DNA of 10,601 bases, from positions 1 through 10,601 of the forward strand of contig CAIXIZ010000144.1 in assembly GCA_903919625.1 (NCBI GenBank), in the 5' to 3' direction. Every line of letters begins with the position of its first letter. The first letter of the stretch is position 1. The DNA is from an uncultured Verrucomicrobiota bacterium. Lineage in GTDB: Bacteria; Verrucomicrobiota; Verrucomicrobiia; Opitutales; Opitutaceae. The notes below the pieces were generated by a model, which saw nothing but the letters and a program-made list of their open reading frames with translations, was not told the DNA's origin and searched no databases. The position numbers were made by a program, and so were the translations under genes. This document shows positions 8,131 through 10,601 of this stretch, piece after piece.

Positions 8131-10191
8131 TCAGGATTTGGCTGGCGGACGTTTTTTGCCGCGTACTGTGTCACCTTTCGCCCGCGGGTAGCGCGTTTCC
8201 TTGGTGGCGCGGGCGATTTTGCGGAAGTCACCGGATTTGAGCGCGTTGATCTGGTCGCGCAGGAGTGCGGCGCGTTCAAACTCCAGCCGGCCGGATGCTT
8301 CCGTCATCTCGTCCTCCAGTTCGGCGATCACAGTGGCGACATCCTCGGGACTGGTCTCGGCCACAGCTTCGGGAGTGGTGTCCACGCCGGAACCGTCGTA
8401 GGTGTGCAGGCTGGCCTGGGCGGAACGCTTTACCCCTTGCGGGGTGATGCCATGCTCCTGGTTGTAGGCGAGCTGTTTGACCCGGCGGCGGCGCGTGATT
8501 TCCAGGGTGCGTTTGATGGATTCGGTCTCGTGGTCGGCGTAGAAAATCACGCGGCCCTGTTCGTGGCGTGCGGCGCGGCCGGAGGTCTGGATGAGCGAGG
8601 TTTCGCTGCGGAGAAACCCTTCCTTGTCGGCATCGAGGATGGCGACGAGCGCGACTTCGGGCAGGTCGAGGCCCTCGCGGAGCAGGTTGATGCCGACGAG
8701 CACGTCGAAATTGCCCAGGCGCAGGTTGCGGAGAATCTCCACACGCTCGATGGCGTCGATGTCGCTGTGCAAATATTCGACGCGCAGCTTCGCTTCGCGC
8801 AGGTAACCGGTGAGATCCTCGGAGAGCCGTTTGGTGAGCGTGGTGACGAGCACCCGTTCCCCCACAGCGGTGGCGGCCCGGATCTCGCCGATGAGGTTTT
8901 CCACCTGCCCCTTGGTCGGGCGCACGACGATTTCCGGATCCAGCAGGCCGGTCGGGCGGATGACCTGCTCGGCGACGACAGCGGACCGCTCCAGCTCGAA
9001 CTTCGCCGGGGTGGCGGACACGTAGAGGGTCTGCCCGGTGACCTGCTCGAATTCCGCGAAGCTCTGCGGCCGGTTGTCGAGCGCGGAGGGCAGGCGGAAG
9101 CCAAAGTCGACGAGGTTTTGTTTGCGCGCACGGTCGCCGTTGTACATCCCGCCGATCTGCGGGATGGTCGCATGGCTCTCGTCGACCATCAGCAGAAAGT
9201 CCTTGGGAAAGAAATCGATCAGACAGAACGGCCGGTCGCCCGGTTGACGGCCGCCGAGATGCCGCGAGTAATTCTCGATGCCGCTGCAAAAGCCCATTTC
9301 CTGGAGCATCTCCAGGTCGTAGTTGGTCCGCATGCGGATGCGCTGCGCCTCAAGATACTGGCTGTTTTTCTCGAAATACGCGACGCGTTCCTCCAACTCG
9401 GCCTTGATGCCGGCGATGGCGGGGCCGAGCTTGCCGCGCGTGGTGACGTGCTGGTTGGCCGGATAGAGGTCGAACTGTTCCAAGGGGCGCAGCACCTCGC
9501 CAGTGAGCGGTTCAAATTCACTCAAAGCCTCGATTTCGTCGCCGAAAAATTCCACGCGCAGCCCGTGTTCCAGATAGGCGGGCATCACGTCGACCACATC
9601 GCCGCGCACGCGAAAGCGGCCGGGCTTCAGCTCGTAGTCATTGCGCTCGTAGATGTTGTCCACGAGCTTTTCGAGAAAGGCGTTCCGGCCGAGCCCCGGG
9701 CCCCGGCGGAGCGGGATGCGCATGGCGACGAACTCCTCCGGTGAGCCGAGGCCGTAGATGCAGGACACGCTGGCGACGACGATCACATCGCGCCGCGAGA
9801 CAAGGGCGCTGGTGGCGGCCATGCGCAGCCGCTCGATCTCCTCGTTGATGGACGAATCTTTCTCGATGAAGGTGTCGCTCGACGCGATATAGGCCTCCGG
9901 CTGGTAGTAGTCGTAGTAGCTGACGAAGTATTCCACGGCGTTGTCGGGGAAAAAGTTTTTGAACTCGGAGTACAATTGGGCGGCGAGCGTCTTGTTGTGG
10001 GACATGACGAGCGTGGGCCGGCCGAGCCGGGCGATAATATTGGCCATCGTGAACGTCTTCCCGGAGCCCGTGACGCCGAGCAGCGTCTGATGCTTGTGAC
10101 CGGCCCCGAGGGAGCGCACGAGCGCCTCGATGGCCTGCGGCTGATCGCCATTGGGCCGGTAGTCGGAAACGAGGCGGAAGGGGGATGACAT
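8131..10191 (-). CDS. uvrB: Excinuclease ABC subunit UvrB
   Basis: UvrB is the DNA-loading and damage-verifying helicase-like subunit of nucleotide excision repair, acting with UvrA and UvrC. The 686-residue protein begins with FRLVSDYRPNGDQPQAI. It has Walker A GVTGSGKT (39-46), the beta-hairpin YYDYYQPEAY (92-101) that clamps DNA, and Walker B-type DESH (337-340). The helicase motifs LVTTLTKRLSEDL, INLLREGLDLPEVAL and QTSGRAARH follow. A C-terminal UVR domain (about 617-651, ELEDEMTEASGRLEFERAA) binds UvrC. Length and order are normal for the family. The ATG at 10191 starts the conserved N terminus at once. There is no Shine-Dalgarno sequence; the leader reads CTTCAATTTTC. The upstream 186 bp contain a degraded copy of this same start region. 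The 3' end meets mpl head-on with 11 bp between stop codons and no visible terminator. Confidence 0.98.
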   Translation of the reverse strand: MSSPFRLVSDYRPNGDQPQAIEALVRSLGAGHKHQTLLGVTGSGKTFTMANIIARLGRPTLVMSHNKTLAAQLYSEFKNFFPDNAVEYFVSYYDYYQPEAYIASSDTFIEKDSSINEEIERLRMAATSALVSRRDVIVVASVSCIYGLGSPEEFVAMRIPLRRGPGLGRNAFLEKLVDNIYERNDYELKPGRFRVRGDVVDVMPAYLEHGLRVEFFGDEIEALSEFEPLTGEVLRPLEQFDLYPANQHVTTRGKLGPAIAGIKAELEERVAYFEKNSQYLEAQRIRMRTNYDLEMLQEMGFCSGIENYSRHLGGRQPGDRPFCLIDFFPKDFLLMVDESHATIPQIGGMYNGDRARKQNLVDFGFRLPSALDNRPQSFAEFEQVTGQTLYVSATPAKFELERSAVVAEQVIRPTGLLDPEIVVRPTKGQVENLIGEIRAATAVGERVLVTTLTKRLSEDLTGYLREAKLRVEYLHSDIDAIERVEILRNLRLGNFDVLVGINLLREGLDLPEVALVAILDADKEGFLRSETSLIQTSGRAARHEQGRVIFYADHETESIKRTLEITRRRRVKQLAYNQEHGITPQGVKRSAQASLHTYDGSGVDTTPEAVAETSPEDVATVIAELEDEMTEASGRLEFERAALLRDQINALKSGDFRKIARATKETRYPRAKGDTVRGKKRPPAKS

Positions 10192-10231
10192 GAAAATTGA
10201 AGAGGGAAGCCAGGAAGCCAGGAATGATCAG
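10161..10231 (-). repeat. Proximal copy of a duplicated leader plus uvrB 5' end
   Basis: On the minus strand this segment runs from CTGATC through a CTTCCTGG-type leader and AATTTTCATG to codons for MSSPFRLVSD. The 40 bp at 10161-10200 align without gaps to 10321-10360 with 32 identities, and the leader aligns to 10361-10381 with a 10-nt gap. It includes an 8-bp tandem repeat AAGCCAGG (10207-10222, plus strand). Here the uvrB start is the functional one. Confidence 0.75.
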
Positions 10232-10320
10232 ACAAGGAAGGGCAGACTGGGGAAATGCGGCTGGCTGGGAGTGTGACGCGGCGGAGCGAGAAGGCTAACC
10301 GCACAACCGCCGGCGGTGGT
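10232..10320 (-). pseudogene. Possible remnant of a duplicated GxxExxY 3' end
   Basis: On the minus strand a frame through this gap reads LAFSLRRVTL then PASRISPVCPSLS, which aligns without gaps to the end of the GxxExxY protein, LLLNFAAVTL then QVKRIGPDLPVRS. The VTL, RI and two P positions coincide, and the distance to the following TGATC differs by one base. About 10 of 27 residues match, so chance cannot be excluded. It is supported mainly because it lies exactly where a tandem duplication would place it. Confidence 0.35.
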
Positions 10321-10381
10321 GGTCGGAAACGAGACAGAATGGGAAAGACATGAAAATTAGCCAGAAAACCAGGTAGATCAG
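10321..10381 (-). pseudogene. Remnant of a duplicated uvrB 5' end and leader
   Basis: The minus strand at 10350 opens ATG and reads MSFPFCLVSDHHRRRLCG before a stop, against MSSPFRLVSDYRP in uvrB. The AATTTTCATG context and upstream leader are also shared with the functional copy. After about 11 codons the similarity is lost. The upstream end of this copy overlaps the stop codon of the GxxExxY gene. I read it as a decayed tandem duplicate rather than a working small gene; no other evidence supports translation. Confidence 0.6.
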
Positions 10382-10601
10382 GATCGAACAGGCAAATCCG
10401 GGCCGATCCGTTTCACCTGGAGCGTAACAGCGGCAAAGTTGAGCAACAACCCAACGGTGGTTCCGGAGGCGCGCAAATAGGAGCGCAAAGTGGCATAGAA
10501 AATATCCTGGATTTCGAGCACGGCCTTGAGTTCGACGACCACGGTGCCCTCCACGAGCAGATCGAGCCGATGCTCACCAATGGATTGTCCGCGATAGCGA
10601 A
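10378..10601 (-). CDS. GxxExxY protein (PD-(D/E)XK-like), C-terminal part, cut by window end
   Basis: Only the last 73 residues are inside the window; the start lies beyond the right edge. The segment reads RYRGQSIGEHRLDLLVEG, then TVVVELKAVLEIQDIFYATL, RSYLRASGTTVGLLLNFAA and VTLQVKRI. This is the conserved C-terminal half of the GxxExxY family (PDDEXK_3 in Pfam). The aspartate of EHRLD and the E-x-K of VELKAV fit the PD-(D/E)XK nuclease core, and SYL...T.VGLLLNF is the family's closing strand and helix. The biological role is unsettled, though a nuclease-like fold suggests a DNA or RNA substrate. The final PDLPVRS tail is not conserved. The gene ends 186 bp upstream of uvrB on the same strand. 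Confidence 0.9.
   Translation of the reverse strand, partial: RYRGQSIGEHRLDLLVEGTVVVELKAVLEIQDIFYATLRSYLRASGTTVGLLLNFAAVTLQVKRIGPDLPVRS

Noticed and set aside
8404..9744. Plus-strand open frame (446 residues) opposite uvrB
   Set aside because: Antisense to a canonical uvrB; no recognisable domain and no independent start signal.

Overview
The window looks like a chromosomal stretch of a GC-rich Gram-negative bacterium, most plausibly a verrucomicrobium of the Opitutaceae type. The Gram-negative call rests on Mpl, an enzyme of meso-diaminopimelate peptidoglycan recycling. The lineage guess rests on four things: none of the start codons has a clear Shine-Dalgarno sequence, small palindromes fill intergenic space and even a coding region, a GxxExxY nuclease-like gene is present, and clpX stands without clpP. 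The lineage is inference from style, not a search result.

Layout. On the minus strand from 2410 down to 1 lie a RibD C-terminal/dihydrofolate-reductase-like protein, a hairpin-rich gap (1670-1882), a secreted DUF3108 protein overlapping by 4 bp a membrane-anchored coiled-coil protein, and the 5' part of rplU (ribosomal protein L21), cut by the window edge. On the plus strand from 2527 to 6003 lie gmd and a GDP-L-fucose synthase gene, which together convert GDP-mannose to GDP-L-fucose for surface glycans, followed by clpX, the AAA+ unfoldase. A tRNA-Asn(GTT) sits on the minus strand at 6250-6324. Next comes mpl (+), the murein tripeptide ligase. It converges, with 11 bp between stop codons, on uvrB (-), the damage-recognition helicase of nucleotide excision repair. 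The window ends in the C-terminal part of a GxxExxY protein (-).

The genes are mostly housekeeping. The unusual content is in the repeats. (1) mpl carries an in-frame block of about 147 bp bounded by a perfect 29-bp inverted repeat, with a third copy and another palindrome inside; it adds about 49 residues at the join between the central and C-terminal ligase domains. (2) The gap between the GxxExxY gene and uvrB looks like an old tandem duplication of about 150-160 bp across the gene junction. It leaves a dead uvrB 5' end and possibly a dead GxxExxY 3' end between the intact ones. (3) A 140-bp cluster of small hairpins separates the DUF3108 and RibD-like genes. (4) Short-period degenerate repeats lie directly before the fcl, mpl and uvrB starts. 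I see no CRISPR array, prophage, transposase or recognisable defence operon.
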